A stretch of 64,000 nt of DNA from Sodiomyces alkalinus F11. Lineage: Eukaryota; Ascomycota; Sordariomycetes; Glomerellales; Plectosphaerellaceae. The stretch is from the NCBI RefSeq assembly GCF_003711515.1, contig NW_021167080.1, forward strand, positions 1,819,394-1,883,393. The letters are read 5' to 3'. The notes under the pieces are model-generated. The model had not been told where the DNA came from. It ran no database searches and saw only the letters and a list, made by a program, of their open reading frames with translations. Numbering within the stretch: position 1 is the stretch's first letter; the number at the start of each line of letters is the position of its first letter. Below, in pieces: positions 48,792 to 60,789 of this stretch. A program made the position numbers and the translations under genes.

Positions 48792-49371
48792 CGCCTCCCC
48801 TTTAATAGGTTTAGGTGTAGAGTAATAAAGGGAACCACCGTTAAGCATAGGAATAGCGATTATACTAACCTGTATTAGCCGTAGAACCCGAGCTTCGATA
48901 CCGCGATAACCTTCCTAATAATTATTAGTCGGCGTAGGCGATTATACTAACCTATACCGATATTAACCGTTCTTAATAATTGCTAAAGGGAGTAGGATAA
49001 CGCCTATACTATCCTATATACTAGTATCCTCCGTGGAACCAGAGTCCCGATAAAACCACGGGGTACTAAACCCCTAATCGCCTCCTCTTTAATAGGTTTA
49101 GGTGTGGAGTACTAAGGAATCTATAGTCGCCGAATACATAGGAATAGCGATTATACTAACCTATATACCGGTATTTACCGTGGATCGATCCTAAGCTCTA
49201 ATACACAGTAACCTTCCTAATCATCACTAGTCGGGCGTAGGAGAGCGATTATACTAATCTATACCGACGCCGAACCTTCTAAATAATCGCTAAAGGGCGT
49301 AGGATAGTAACCACTATCCTATATACTAGTATCCTCCGTAGAACCCGAGCTCCGGTAAAGAACTACGGGGC
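48792..49371. repeat. tandem duplication (two units of about 287 bp) in element F
   Basis: Unit 1 starts at 48792 and unit 2 at 49079. Both carry the words TTTAATAGGTTTAGGTGT, AATAGCGATTATACTAACC and CTAGTATCCTCCGT in the same order. They differ by transitions and small indels. Confidence 0.8.
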
Positions 49372-50129
49372 GTACTAATTCCCCCCCCCTTTTTTTTCAC
49401 CGTGGCACCGAGCTACTCGATAATTTCCCCTTTTCCCCACCTTTTACCGTGGCACTAAGCTACTCGATATTCCCCCCCCCTTTTTTTTCCCCTCTTCCCG
49501 CGGAGTAAAAGGGGAGCCGACCTCCCCTTACCGTAATCTTCCCTTTACCCGCGTTTCGCGGAGAACGTTTTCCTACTAACGGGCTCGCTAACTAAAACGG
49601 CTAAATGTGCCCAGAATATCCGAGGCTAGCAGCGTAATAACCCTAAAAGGAAAAGCGTAGAACCGGTATCCGTGTAAGAGGCTATATATCCTATGGCTTA
49701 GGGGGTATATCCTAGTCTTTATCGGATTTACCCGAGGCCCCTCGGTTATCCTCCTTATTAGAGGGAGAGCTTCCCCTTATTCCACTAGCCTTTATCGAGT
49801 TTACCCGAGGTTCCCTCGGCTTTCCTCCCCGTTAAAGGGAGGGCCTCTCTATAGTAGACTCGCCTTTAACCGTGACCGACGCTAAGGCTACCCTCCGTCT
49901 ACGGGCTATAGCACGTATACCGCTATACCCGATATTCCCGACTAGGACCCTAAATATCTCTCGGACTTCCGGATAATACTGCGGAAGGCCGTAGCACTAC
50001 GCTCGGATTCTTTATAGCGTAATATCCTCGGATAGCTAAATAGCCTATCGAGCGGAAGAACCGGCGAAGTAATAGAGTAATATAGTTTACCGTCTCCCCC
50101 TAACGTATCTCCGTTATTTCGTAACGTAT

Positions 50130-50255
50130 ACTCCTTTCCTTTCCCTTCTTCCTTTTTCCTTCTTTCCTTTCCCTTCTTCCTTTTTCCTTCTTTCCTTTCC
50201 CTTCTTCCCTTTCCTTTTTTCCCTTTCCTTTCTTCCTTTTCCCTTCTTTCCTATC
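50130..50255. repeat. pyrimidine-rich tract (TTCCTTTCCC-type) in element F
   Basis: About 125 bp of near-pure C/T built on CTTCCTTT and TTCCCTT words. It is probably untranslated leader DNA of the element. Confidence 0.8.
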
Positions 50256-50336
50256 TATCATAAACACTATCGCTACTAAAGGACGCCCGCGGGATATAGG
50301 GCTTATATCGCCCGGGGCAGATACTTAAGGATAAAA

Positions 50337-50452
50337 GCCATTATATAACTAAAGTTCGGTTACCGCTAGCGAATAATATTATAGATAAAAGCCGTTATAT
50401 AAAGCCGTTATATAGCTAAAGTTCGATTACCGCTAGCGAATAATAAGACCTA
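50337..50452. repeat. short tandem repeat in element F
   Basis: A segment reading GCCGTTATATAGCTAAAGTT followed by CGRTTACCGCTAGCGAATAAT occurs twice in close succession, with an extra partial GCCGTTATAT unit between the copies. Confidence 0.75.
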
Positions 50453-51137
50453 TACGAGTACCGTGAGAATAAGGTAACCCTACTAGTAAAGGATAAAGTT
50501 AGCTAGCTTACAGGAATAATTAGATACCGGAAGAAACTATAAAGGTGTAAGAAGATAAAGACCTTAATCCAAGGATAGCCTTAAAGAAGACGGAGGTTCC
50601 GAGGGTACTATAACCGGGTAATATCAAAGAACTACGAGTAATAAAGAACCGCGAGACGTTAAAGAGCTAGTAGGCACGCGGCGGAACTAAAAGACTAAAG
50701 TATTACGAGGCATGTCGGCGACGCGATATAAGACGAATGTTATCGCCGCCCTAAGTAATAACTAGGAACGCTAGGGAACCCTAGGTAATACTAGGGAATA
50801 GTAAGAATAAAAGGACTATAACCTATACGTGCCTTTTATAGCCGCCGTAATAACCACGGTTACTACGGCGCTCCACGTAGCGCTAGGAAAAATACTATCG
50901 CTTTTATAGCGTGTAGCTATTATTCCCCTTCCGTTCTTACTTATTACTACCGCGACTATTTATATCGCTAATATAGTTTATTATCGGTTCCTAAATTATT
51001 TACTACCTCCTAGATAAGGCCTAACTATACGAATTAAGGCTTATCGTTTTCTAACGTATTCCCCTCCTTCTTATTAGTCCCCCCCTTAACGTTTATACCG
51101 CGTTATATCGCAGTATACCAAGTTCTCTGTACCGTAG

Positions 51138-52748
51138 ATATATTTTATAGTTAAGCTCTCTTTATCGCACTAACCCTTTAAGGACGTGGAATATCGGGAA
51201 TCGTTCGATAGAGCCTTTAGGAACCCTAATAGAATCGGCTCCGGGTTTACTAAGAAGGGTTACTTTAGAGCTATCACGCTTTACGGCGGCGAGGAATAAC
51301 TAGAGAATAAACTATCGGCCTTAGGTATTAGGCTTACGCTCTAGAAAACCAGCTATAAGTCTAAGATAGCCGAGTTCTATAGGTACGCGGAAGGGTTAGG
51401 ATACGATTATCCCGAGACTTATAATCTCGACCGAACCGTATTTATGCCTAAGGAATACCCCGAGCTTTACTAGATAATTATTAAGGATAAAGTAAAGAAT
51501 ATCGTAAGCTAAGTTCCTTAGCCCGAGTTCCTATTAAAGGGAAACCCTAAGCTTATATCGTGGAACCGCCCCTAGACCTCGTTTAAGTATTATATTATAG
51601 TAAAAGACGCCGACGCCCCCTATAACTACGCCGGTAAGTTTATTAAGACGCCGTAGTCTAACCGTACTACTAACGCCGATACCCCCGTTATTACCTCCGG
51701 CTAGCGTATAGCCGCGTTTATCGACCTTAAAGCTAAAGTAAAGGCTACCACGGCCGGCCTATCGTCCGCCTAGGTTCCCTAGGGTAAGAACCCTAAGAAA
51801 CTAGCGAGTTCGATAGTCCCTGGCTTTATACTTTAGTATATCCGCGATCACGTATACCTCTCTAAAGCGGTCTATAAGGTGGTACTTATAGAAGCTAAGG
51901 GTATTATAGTGCACGCCGACCTTAAGAGAAACTTAGAATAGTATACTAAGTAAGCTAGTATCACTAATAAGCTTATCCGTAAGTTTATCTATAGGCTCCC
52001 CGCGGCGAAAGATAAGGAACCGATACGGAATATACTAACCGTCTAGGAGTTTTTAGCTATAGTGCGGACCGGCGAAGAGCCGACCCTAATCGCGCCTACT
52101 AAATATACCGCGCTATTAGACCCCATGATAGAATAAGCTACTAAGCGCGTGGTTAGCGCCACGGGTATTAAAAAGACTCTATATAATATTATAAAGAACC
52201 TCGCTAAGCGCCTACACGCCCCGGGTATTAAGCCCGCGGAAGAAATAATCACTAAGGGCGAATAGACCGTTATGATCGTTTATTAGCGGACCCACGTAAT
52301 CGCGCTACTTATTACCGTAGCGGTATTTATCACCTTTACTATAAAGGATAGGTTTACTAAGGATAATATATAGAACGCCGCGGACTTACCTCTACTACTA
52401 ATATTATAGCGCCTAAGCCGTATAGTGGCCGTTATACCCCTTACCGCGGACGATTAGCTCATTAGCACCCGCCGCGAAGCCCTAGTAAATATACTTACCG
52501 CTAACACTAATAAGGCTATCGGTATTATTCGCTATTATGCCGCTTTATAGGTAATATAGTCGGACCGTTCTATCTCCGGCCTAAAGAGCACCTACGCCGC
52601 TAATCGGGCGGAAATTAAGGCTCGCGCCGCCGAGTTTACCTTAGAGGAGGCGGCCCTAACTCTTAACACGCCGCTAGATTAATAGGATATTCCGATAGCT
52701 AAGCCGTAGCCCACTAAAAACGAGGATAAGATTACTATACTCGACTAA
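51138..52748 (+). pseudogene. degraded ORF of element F, unknown protein of about 535 codons
   Basis: One frame runs without any frameshift and is interrupted by roughly two dozen stops. All are TAA or TAG, none TGA, exactly what CpA-to-TpA mutation of CAA/CAG/TGG gives. The likely start is an ATA (former ATG) near 51138. The terminal stop is TAA at 52746-52748. The product is charged, with repeated Tyr-rich segments (EFYRYAEGLGYDYPETYNL near the N-terminal third). A hydrophobic stretch VIALLITVAVFITFTI near 52300 could be a membrane helix. A helical C-terminus follows. No zinc knuckle, protease, RT or integrase motif is present. A gag-like role or captured host gene are both possible. The family is not recognised. 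Confidence 0.65.
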
Positions 52749-53199
52749 CTATATATTTAGGTATAATAGGCACTAAGGCCACCGAGGCTTTACTGTGGAA
52801 TATCGTAATAGAAGAGCTTCCGTATATAGTATTAGCACCTTCGTTTTCGCTATAGCACGCGGTATAATAAATTAGCGGATAGTACGATATTTTCTTTCTA
52901 TCTATTTATTTACTCGCCTAGGGATTTTACTAAGGGATATAGTAGGAAGGAAGGCTATAGCGTCGGCTTAATTTTATTTTCTTTTCTTATTTCTTTTCTT
53001 TGCCCGGCTAGGCTATAGATAGTAACGGCGGCGGTCGTTATTACGGTACCGCCGCGTAAAAATATTTTCCTTCTTCTTTTCTATTTATTAACTCTAACTA
53101 TACCGCGGCTTACTAGTATAGCCGTAACGCGCCGTAAGTAAGGCTATCGTAGTTACCGGGGAAGCCCGCGGGACGCAGGGCTTCTCCGCCCGGGGTATA

Positions 53200-53549
53200 T
53201 AATACGCCCTAGATTCCACCGGGAATACTAGGACGTACCACGGGCGTACTAAGACTTATGCTATAGCACCCACGGGGTGTACTATAGGTACCTTTAGGGT
53301 ACACTATAGCTTCCCTAGGGTATAATTAGTAAATACCGGGGAATCCCCCGGGTTTCTATACGTGGAAGCCGAGGATTCCACGGGTTTCCCCGTGGATACT
53401 TAAGTCCCGGGGGCGCGCGCCCCCTTAGTTTAGAGAAGATATCTTTATTACACCGTATTTTCTATACCTAAAGGTCACCCCTTAAGATAAGCCTGGCTTA
53501 CAGGTCCTATAGTACTGGCTGGCCAGGGATTTACCGGTCAGGCATATTA
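53200..53549 (+). repeat. 3' LTR of element F
   Basis: 350 bp, closely matching 48259-48609 and ending GGCATATTA. Differences are mainly C/T and G/A. It is preceded by a GC-rich block (53161-53196) that resembles internal sequence at 50283-50320. Confidence 0.85.
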
Positions 53550-53554
53550 TAAAC
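53550..53554. repeat. right target-site duplication of element F (TAAAC)
   Basis: It pairs with 48254-48258. The E coding sequence resumes from here as YKLSYPLFIYNK. Confidence 0.8.
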
Positions 53555-54085
53555 TAAGCTATCCGCTATTTATTTATAATAAGGGACCTCTTAATTTAGT
53601 ACGGATCGAGTATGAGTTTATAGGCGATAGTTATTATAAGCAACGCCTCTTTTATAGACGATTTAGATACACGAAGATCTTTATAGGGTTACCGTATTAG
53701 CCTATTTAGTGGATTAGTTATATAGAACGTAATAAGCTCAGTAACGGTAATAACGTTTATAACCGACGCAGAGCTGCTTATTTTAGAGTAAGTAGCGAAG
53801 AAAATAATAGGTTTAAAGCGTCTTTTCGTCGCTTTAGGATTAAGACTAGGCTTCGCTATATAGATATATAGCGCTTTTAGGTAAGGTAGGAGAATATAAA
53901 GGGATTATTCAGAGTCGTATATCTTACTACGAATTTAATACTAGCGGACGGATTAATAAAAGCAATTCCACGATAAAGATTCGAGAACTTCCGAGTATAT
54001 CTAAATATAATAAGTGCACGGAGGGGGTAGAAAGAAGCAGTTAAAGTCGAAAATCCAACGCCTTAGGCGTACTGTATACTAGCGG
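53550..54085 (+). pseudogene. RNase H C-terminal region of copia element E
   Basis: It continues the RT frame across the F insertion and contains LILADGLIKAIPR near 53940-53975. This is the conserved copia C-terminal block (normally LADGLTKALP). A purine tract GGAGGGGGTAGAAAG at 54017 may be the polypurine tract. Confidence 0.75.
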
Positions 54086-55012
54086 TATAATTAATTTAGT
54101 AAAATAAGTATCTTATTATTATAATGCAGAAATACTATACTAAAACCTAAAAGTAAAACCTAAAATATAAAAAGGAGTATACTAGATAATTCACTAAGCT
54201 CCGTTAGTGCTATCCTAAGAATTATCCTACGTAATATTTACGCTATTTTCTCTAGCGGGAGGAGTAATAATAAAACTATTTTCCCGTAGAATATCTATTA
54301 TAACCCCCGTAAGCTAGGAGGTAGAGGTGGTAGTCGGCGTACTAGGACCCTAGTTAGAAGCTCCCTTAAGCTCCGCCTCCTTAAAGAACTTCTCGTTTTC
54401 TTTATCCTCTATTAACTTAATTATAAACTTCACCGTTTACTTAAGTTGAGTAAAAAACTACGCGAAATATTTAGTTAGAGTATTCTAATTTAGAAATAAA
54501 GCGATAAACGCACCTTTTTATTATTATCGCTCGAATCTTTATTAATTTTTCGGACTATAACGTAATCGAATAAAATTTTAACTAAGGAGATAAGGCCGAA
54601 AAAACTATAAGTATAGATTAATGGTTATAAAGCTTAATAGCGTCTATATCTTTAAGCTAATATAAAATAAAGTAAACGATTATAATTATAAAGCGCCTTA
54701 GATAAGGGATAAGAACTTATAGAGGGTAGTATATATAGTTTTTATCCTTACACTTTTAGCACCTATTAGAGCGCTTAGGGACGGAAATATAGTAATTAAA
54801 CGAGCGCTATTTCCTAGAATAAATACCCTTTACGTACTTTAGGCAGGGAGGGTCGAATAGAACCGGTATAAAATTATCGGCGGTATCCTTATTATTATTA
54901 TTTCTACTGCCCTTAGTAGTCTTTTAAGGAGTTAGCCTAGAATAAAGCAGGGATATCGTAGACTAACGCGCCGGAATAACTTATAGAAGCACCCTTCTTA
55001 GTGCCGGCCTTA
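54086..55012. other. RIP-mutated DNA of uncertain origin, possible Cys-cluster pseudogene (minus strand)
   Basis: About 930 bp between E and D. On the minus strand (about 54870-54740) one frame gives PPCLKYVKG, then RSNRC*KCKDKNY. With RIP reversed this would have CxxC pairs, like small zinc-binding proteins often seen beside fungal transposons. The upstream minus-strand frame (54470-54340) encodes a charged helix. Support is weak. LTR remains of E may also be here. Confidence 0.3.
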
Positions 55013-55297
55013 TATCGCATAGGCGCACGGACCATAACGTGGTGTATAGGGGATCCAGGGGGGATCCACGCTATAACTAAGGGCTTCGGATATCGGGGAC
55101 CTCGGGCATCAGGATATAAAAGGGGCGGATACCGGAAAAGACCGGATAGGATCCAAATGACATAGTACCCATAATAGAGTCTTCACCACCCTAATTAAGG
55201 GCATAAGAGACTCTTATAGATATAACTTAACACAATACACACACGAGATTTCTGCTCTACTAAGTTAATTATTTAAGTGCCTATTTAACGTGCGATA
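55013..55297 (+). repeat. 5' LTR of copia element D
   Basis: About 285 bp, the same LTR family in plus orientation. It begins TATCGCATAGG (from TGTCG) and ends GTGCGATA. Confidence 0.8.
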
Positions 55298-55310
55298 GTT
55301 ATAAGCCCGG
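55298..55310 (+). other. primer-binding site of copia element D
   Basis: GTTATAAGCCCGG starts at the base after the LTR, as in A, B and E. Confidence 0.65.
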
Positions 55311-55419
55311 TTTATAACACCTAAACGATAGATATTAATAAAGCTACCCCTATTCCACTGTAAAGAAGTAATTATATCTATATAAGCACTCTTAAATAAC
55401 TACTATCGACCTAATTAGA

Positions 55420-56571
55420 GTAATTAAGAGATTAATTAACCTATCTATTAATTAACCAACCGATAAATAATAATCTAGTAAAGATATCTTCTAACGTATC
55501 TAACGCCGAATAGAAGGCGGCCGCTACTACCCTTATTAACTAGAGGGATTAGGCAGCTTAGGAGCGCACCGTACGCGGTAAATCGGCCTCCTACTAGGAT
55601 AACTACCTTAATTTAAAGCTAAGCAATAAGGAGGCTAACGCCTATCTCCTCCCTATACCTATACCCCCTAACGTTTATAAATACGAAGCCCTCGCCGCGG
55701 ATCCTAACACGGAGGAGGCCACGGCCACTACCGTTACGGCTACTCTGTCTTCCACTATCACGCTAAAGGGCGATAAGGCCACGGATACTATAAAAGCTAT
55801 AGCTACCACGGCCGCTATTACGGCCGTAGGTAAGAAGAAGACGGCCGCCCGCCGGAAGGCCACGGCCGTAATAAAAGAACCACCGACTAGGACGCTCACG
55901 TCTATCGACGACCTCTCTAAAAAGGGACGTACGCGCTACCTATAAGATCGCCGCGTATACCGCGAGGAAAAGATAGACTACGACGCGTAGTAGAAGGAGT
56001 TTAATAAGGTATACTCCTATATCGAAGGGACTATTTACACCACGTTACGTAACCTCCTCGTATAGCTATAGAATAATACCATAAATAACCTACGGGCCTG
56101 GATTACTCTCCTACACGCGCACGCAGAACTAATACCTGTAGACCTCTATAAGGAAGCCCTAGTCCTATACCGACGATACACCACGCCTATAAAGGCTATA
56201 CCTAAGGATATAGACGGCTAGGTTATAAGCTAGAAAATAGCGATAATACACTATAAATATATAGACGTTTTAGAGCTATTAAGCGCGGACCACTAGGCGG
56301 AAGACGCCTTAAAAGCTATTAGACCTATCGCCTAGGAATAGAGTAATAACTACCTAGTAAATAACTACGATAAGATTATGGAAAATAAGCTAACGATTAA
56401 CGACTTCGTAAAGGCTCTATATACGGTTCTTAGTAATATAAAGAGCCTGTAATCCTCCGCTATAAAGCCTAGAGTCGAGAGAGGCACCTTTAACACCCTT
56501 AGGAACCTCCCCGATACTAAGGATACTACTACTAATAAAGATAATAAGAAGCGTCCTTATAGTAATATATC
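55420..56571 (+). pseudogene. gag region of copia element D, truncated by G
   Basis: It encodes the family's Ala/Thr-rich segment followed by a Lys/Arg-rich KKKTAARRKATA-type block, then helical gag sequence up to the insertion point. Stops are TAA/TAG. Confidence 0.6.
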
Positions 56572-56945
56572 TGTTAGGTGCCCCTGCTTAGAAGATAGAG
56601 GCCGGATACACAACGGGACTATAACGGGTTCCCGTATAGACGAGACCGGGCGCCCGGCTTAACGTGGCCACGCCTGCCCTGGGCCGATGCTACTGTGTAG
56701 GGCCGTGGCCTAGGCTTAGGCGTAGATATCTGTTTGCGATATCCGTTTAATTACCCTAGCGTTAGCCTAGGAGTATATAGTGCTTATATAGTGCCCCCTC
56801 CTTAGTATAGAGAGGGTAGCGATTATTCCAATTCTTTAGGGCCACCTATACTCGGACTAGCCATGACTACTATTTAATCCACGTCTATTCCCTTTTAGAC
56901 CCTCTCGCTACTACCTTCTTACTCCTTATAATTACCTATCTAATA
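56572..56945 (+). repeat. 5' LTR of gypsy element G
   Basis: About 374 bp, with ends TGTTAG...CTAATA. The right end is the RIP form of CTAACA, giving perfect inverted termini. The right limit is inferred from this symmetry, because no second LTR copy is available for comparison. Confidence 0.6.
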
Positions 56946-57179
56946 TAATAATCGCTCTACCTTTCTAAAGGGCACGAGGACCGTTAAGGAGTATTAATAG
57001 GAAAACGATATCCTCCTACGAGAATAATAAGACCTATAATATAGTTAGCCCCTCCGATCTTTTACTAATCATCGATAATCCCTTTAGCCTAGGCGCTTTT
57101 ATAATATAGGCATAACGTGACTAAGCTATACCCTAGACGGAGATAGACCTTAACCCTTACCCCCTATCCCCTTAGCGTA

Positions 57180-58350
57180 TAGTACCCCCTATTACCCCTG
57201 CCCTATCCCGCTTACCCTATCCTTATAAGGGTATCCCCTATAATTAGCTAACCGATATATAGGTTAGGAAATAGATTAAGTGGTTTAAGGTATCCGAGGC
57301 GTGGAAGCGTAAACTTAACCAATTTATCGCCCTCGAAGCCGTTAGGACTAATTCCCTGACTTATCCTGACTTTAACGGCCGTGCTATTATATAATAACGT
57401 ATCGCGGAGCCCTGTCGCTCCGTTCTAGATACTTAGTCCTTTATTCCCTGTTCTTCTATAATTCGGGGCTATATTATGGCTAATCCCCCCCGGACTTTTA
57501 CTGGATCTAGGGCTAATTCCTTATAGGCGAAGGTTAACTACGTAGTCCTTGAGTAGAACGGCGAGTTATAGGTAAAATACCGGACGTTTATCTAGGAGGT
57601 AAAGTAATAGTTTATAATCGACCCTAACGGCCTTCCTGATAATGCCTTAAAGAACTATTATATTATAGCCTCCTTACCGAATTACCTTAAGGAAAGATAG
57701 TAATTTTACCTCCGGCACGCCTACGATAATAATTCGTCCCGGGTTACCTAAGGAGCCCTGGAAACCTGGTTAGGCGAATAAGTCGTCGATTACGATACGC
57801 GTTTATTTAAGGTCGCCCTTAATATATAAACTAATAACTATTCGGATTAGAAGCCCGGCGAACCCTTTACGAAGTTTATTTAGCGGTGGGAAGCCCTGGA
57901 AGCGGAACTCCTTAGTCGCCTACCGGACTAGTAGCGGATCTAGATAGTCCTTACTTAAGTCCTACCCCTAATCCGGGACTATATTTTATCTATATATAGA
58001 ATACCGAAAACCTACCTAGAATATAATAAGGAATATAAGAGGGCCGAGTAACTGAAAATTAAGCCTTTAGTAGAGGGATAGTAGCCGAATACCCCCTATA
58101 TTAGCCGTGGCCGAGGAGCCCTCCCTAAAATAATAGCGACTTTAAACCCCCCTAGAACCGCTAAGAACCCGGGAGAATTATAGGATTAGGCTAGGCCCCC
58201 TTATACCCTAATTAAACTTATTATATACTTTAACTATAAGTAGAAGGGTTATTATGCTAGTATTTACCCCTCCCCTATTTATACTAATCTAAATAAACTG
58301 CCTATTTCGCCGACGCGCCCAATAGTAGGTTATATAGTAGGCGAGATAGC
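57180..58350 (+). pseudogene. gag region of gypsy element G
   Basis: The frame includes KWFKVSEAWKRKLNQFIALEAV and later LISISRIPKTYLEYNKEYKRAE-type helical segments. It is inferred as gag from position before the protease and RT. Confidence 0.5.
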
Positions 58351-58419
58351 TTAGGAACTAACCCCGTCTTAAGCGGCGGCCGCTATTACTATACTGGTAG
58401 AAGCGCGCGTCTCCCTCTG

Positions 58420-58560
58420 TTAAGGGAAGAAATAGGTGTAGACCCCGGCTCTCCTGGATAGAGGAGCCGATATTAACGTTTTAGACCGATCCTTTCTAGG
58501 TCCTGACTAGGTCCCTTTTAGACTATCCCTCCCTATATCCTGGATTATAAAGGGATAAGA
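58420..58560 (+). pseudogene. aspartic protease segment of gypsy element G
   Basis: ALLDRGADINVL followed by a DRSFLGPD block fits the DSGA active-site region of a retroviral-type protease. The Ser of DSGA reads Arg here. Confidence 0.5.
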
Positions 58561-59079
58561 GAAATCCACCCTTAGCTTTATTACTTAACTTATCTTCGTG
58601 ACTAACCGATAGAAATAAAGAAAAGTATAACGTGTTAATTTCCACGTTATAAACCTAGACCCTAAGGGCTCCCGAATTGTCCTAGGACGACCTTAGCTAG
58701 TAGCCGTTAACTCTATAGTTAATTAGTAAACTAGTACCTGGAATTACCTCCTAGAATGCTTAGACCTTTATATTATCTTAAGCCGACGAGAATTACGGAA
58801 AGCTATAAGGGAGGCCGTGACGGTTTTAACCCTATCCTCCTTTATACTGGTTTAACGCGTGGTTAGGGTAGGCCTCGATATTAATCTAATACCCCCCCCT
58901 AAATTAGCTATCCTCCCTAAACTATACTAAGATTTCGCTGATATATTCGATATCGACGATACCGGACGGCTCCCCGCCTATTAATAATAGGACTACGTAA
59001 TTGAAATCGAGGAAGTGAAGACGCCCCCTTTTAGCCTTATCTACCTATTAGCCGTATAAGAGCTTAAGGTCCTCCGCTA

Positions 59080-59980
59080 GTATATCTAAGACGCTATCCG
59101 TAAGGGTTAGATCCGACTATTATTTAGTCCCTGCGGGGCCTTTATCCTATTCGTCCCTAAGAAGGGTGGTAAGTTACGCCTTTATGTGGATTATAGGGGA
59201 TTAAATAAGGTGACTATTAAAGATTATACCTCGCTACTACTAATGTATAAGATTCTGGGCCCTTTATCCTCGGCGTAGTACTACACTAAGCTAGACCTTA
59301 AGGACGCTTATTACCGGCTCCGGATTAGCGCTGGCGATAAATAGAAAACGGCGTTCCGCACGAAATACGGCCACTTTAAATACCTTATAATGCCGTTTAG
59401 CCTGATTAATGCCCTCGCGAGTTTTTAACGGTATATTAACTAAGCCCTTACCAGATATATTAATACGATCTATATTATATACTTAGACGATATCCTTATT
59501 TATAGTAATAGCTTATAAGATTACCAGAAGTATATATATTAGGTCCTGGCTAGGCTCCGGGAGTAGTTCCTCTACGCTAACCCCGATAAATACGAATTTA
59601 AGACTCGCGACGTGGAATTCCTCGGTTTTATCTATAGCCCTAACGGGGTATATATAGATCCCGCGCAGGTTAAGGCTATCCGGGATTAGGAAACGCCTAA
59701 TAGTATTAAGAAAATCTAAATCTTCCTCGGTTTTACTAGGTTTTATAGGCGTTTTATTAAAAATTATTCTAAGGTGGCTACCCCCCTTACTAACCTTTTA
59801 AAAGGTGCTTAGTCCGGACTCCTACGCCTATCCCCGCGTGTCTATACCGTATTCGAACGGTTAAAACTAGTATTCTAGGACGCCCTAGTACTATAATATT
59901 TTAATCCTACGCTACCTATACGTGTTAAATCCGATACCTTTATATTCGTTATCGGCGCGGTGATAAGCTAGTAAGAAGAT
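59080..59980 (+). pseudogene. reverse transcriptase region of gypsy element G
   Basis: Motifs in order: [51 protein letters not shown], the active site YLDDILIYS at 59480-59506, FLGFIYSPNGV and [16 protein letters not shown]. All are classical Ty3/gypsy RT blocks. TAA/TAG codons replace Gln/Trp. Confidence 0.85.
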
Positions 59981-60789
59981 AGTTTATAGAGACCTATTAT
60001 ATTTACATCCTGAAAGTTATATAGCGCTAAGCTAAATTATAGCACGCCTGATTCTAAGCTAATAGTAATAAAATTAAATTGTTTCGGATATAGTGGTACT
60101 ATGTCGTTTATAGTTAGAGCCCTGTTATAGTCCTAACGGACTATCTGAATTATCGTTACCTTCTTAATAAGCTAAAGCTTAAGGGATAGTATACCCGGTA
60201 GCTAGAAGAACTAGCCCCATTTAATTTCGAGATTAGGTATAGGCATAGTATATTAAACCCCGCTAATAGCCTTTTACGGAAGCCGTAGTATACCCCCTAC
60301 GAACGGTCCTTAATCGCTAATCGGACTCGCGCCGTAGACTTATTCTCTAAGAAGTTTATACTTACCGTGATTAGCACGGGAACCGCACAGGACCCTAATA
60401 TACCTATAGTATCGACGAACTCTGATATGCCCCTGCCTATAGTATCGACGAACCTAGATATACCTATAGCGTTAACTGACCCTACCTTAATAGAAGAGGT
60501 TATTAAGGCGTAAGCCGAAGACCCTTTTTATAACTAATAGCGGGAGGTCTACGGCGACATGGCTATAAAGGGATACTAGTCTAGAGACGTTAAGGGCGTC
60601 CTCCGTTTTAAGGGATAAGTGTTTATACTAAACTATTCGGGGCTATAAGATAAAGTGCTATAAGCTTTCCACGGTAGACTTAGTGCTAGTTATTACGGGG
60701 TCGCCCGTACCGTGAAGCGCGTATCGGGCTTTTACTTTTAGGACTACCTCCCTTAAGATATTAGAGAATTTATACTTACTTATATAGTG

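Larger units (their letters stand above)
48259..53549 (+). mobile_element. Element F: non-autonomous LTR retrotransposon (LARD-like) with a non-pol ORF
   Basis: A 5.3-kb unit bounded by 350-bp direct LTRs and a 5-bp TSD, inserted in the RNase H region of E. Between the LTRs no protease, RT, RNase H or integrase motif was found on either strand. It holds a 287-bp tandem duplication, a pyrimidine-rich block, a second short tandem repeat and a single long degraded reading frame. Length and lack of pol fit the LARD class. The ORF is atypical for LARDs. Orientation is taken from that ORF. Confidence 0.75.
42391..54085 (+). mobile_element. Copia element E (second Ty1/copia family, RIP-degraded, split by F)
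   Basis: A plus-strand copia remnant with gag (42540-43900), integrase (45000-46350), RT (47220-48258) and RNase H (53550-54080). It is interrupted by the F element at 48259-53549 and probably by another insertion at 44080-44940. Its sequence and gag differ from the A/B family. Its primer-binding site at 42502 is the same initiator-tRNA type. LTRs could not be matched to each other, so both outer limits are approximate. Confidence 0.75.
55013..56571 (+). mobile_element. Copia element D (5' fragment of the A/B family)
   Basis: Plus-strand 5' LTR, primer-binding site and gag, collinear with the reverse complement of A from 11155 down to about 9626 and with B. Collinearity stops at 56571, where the gypsy element G begins. 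The remainder of D was not found downstream within the window. Confidence 0.8.
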
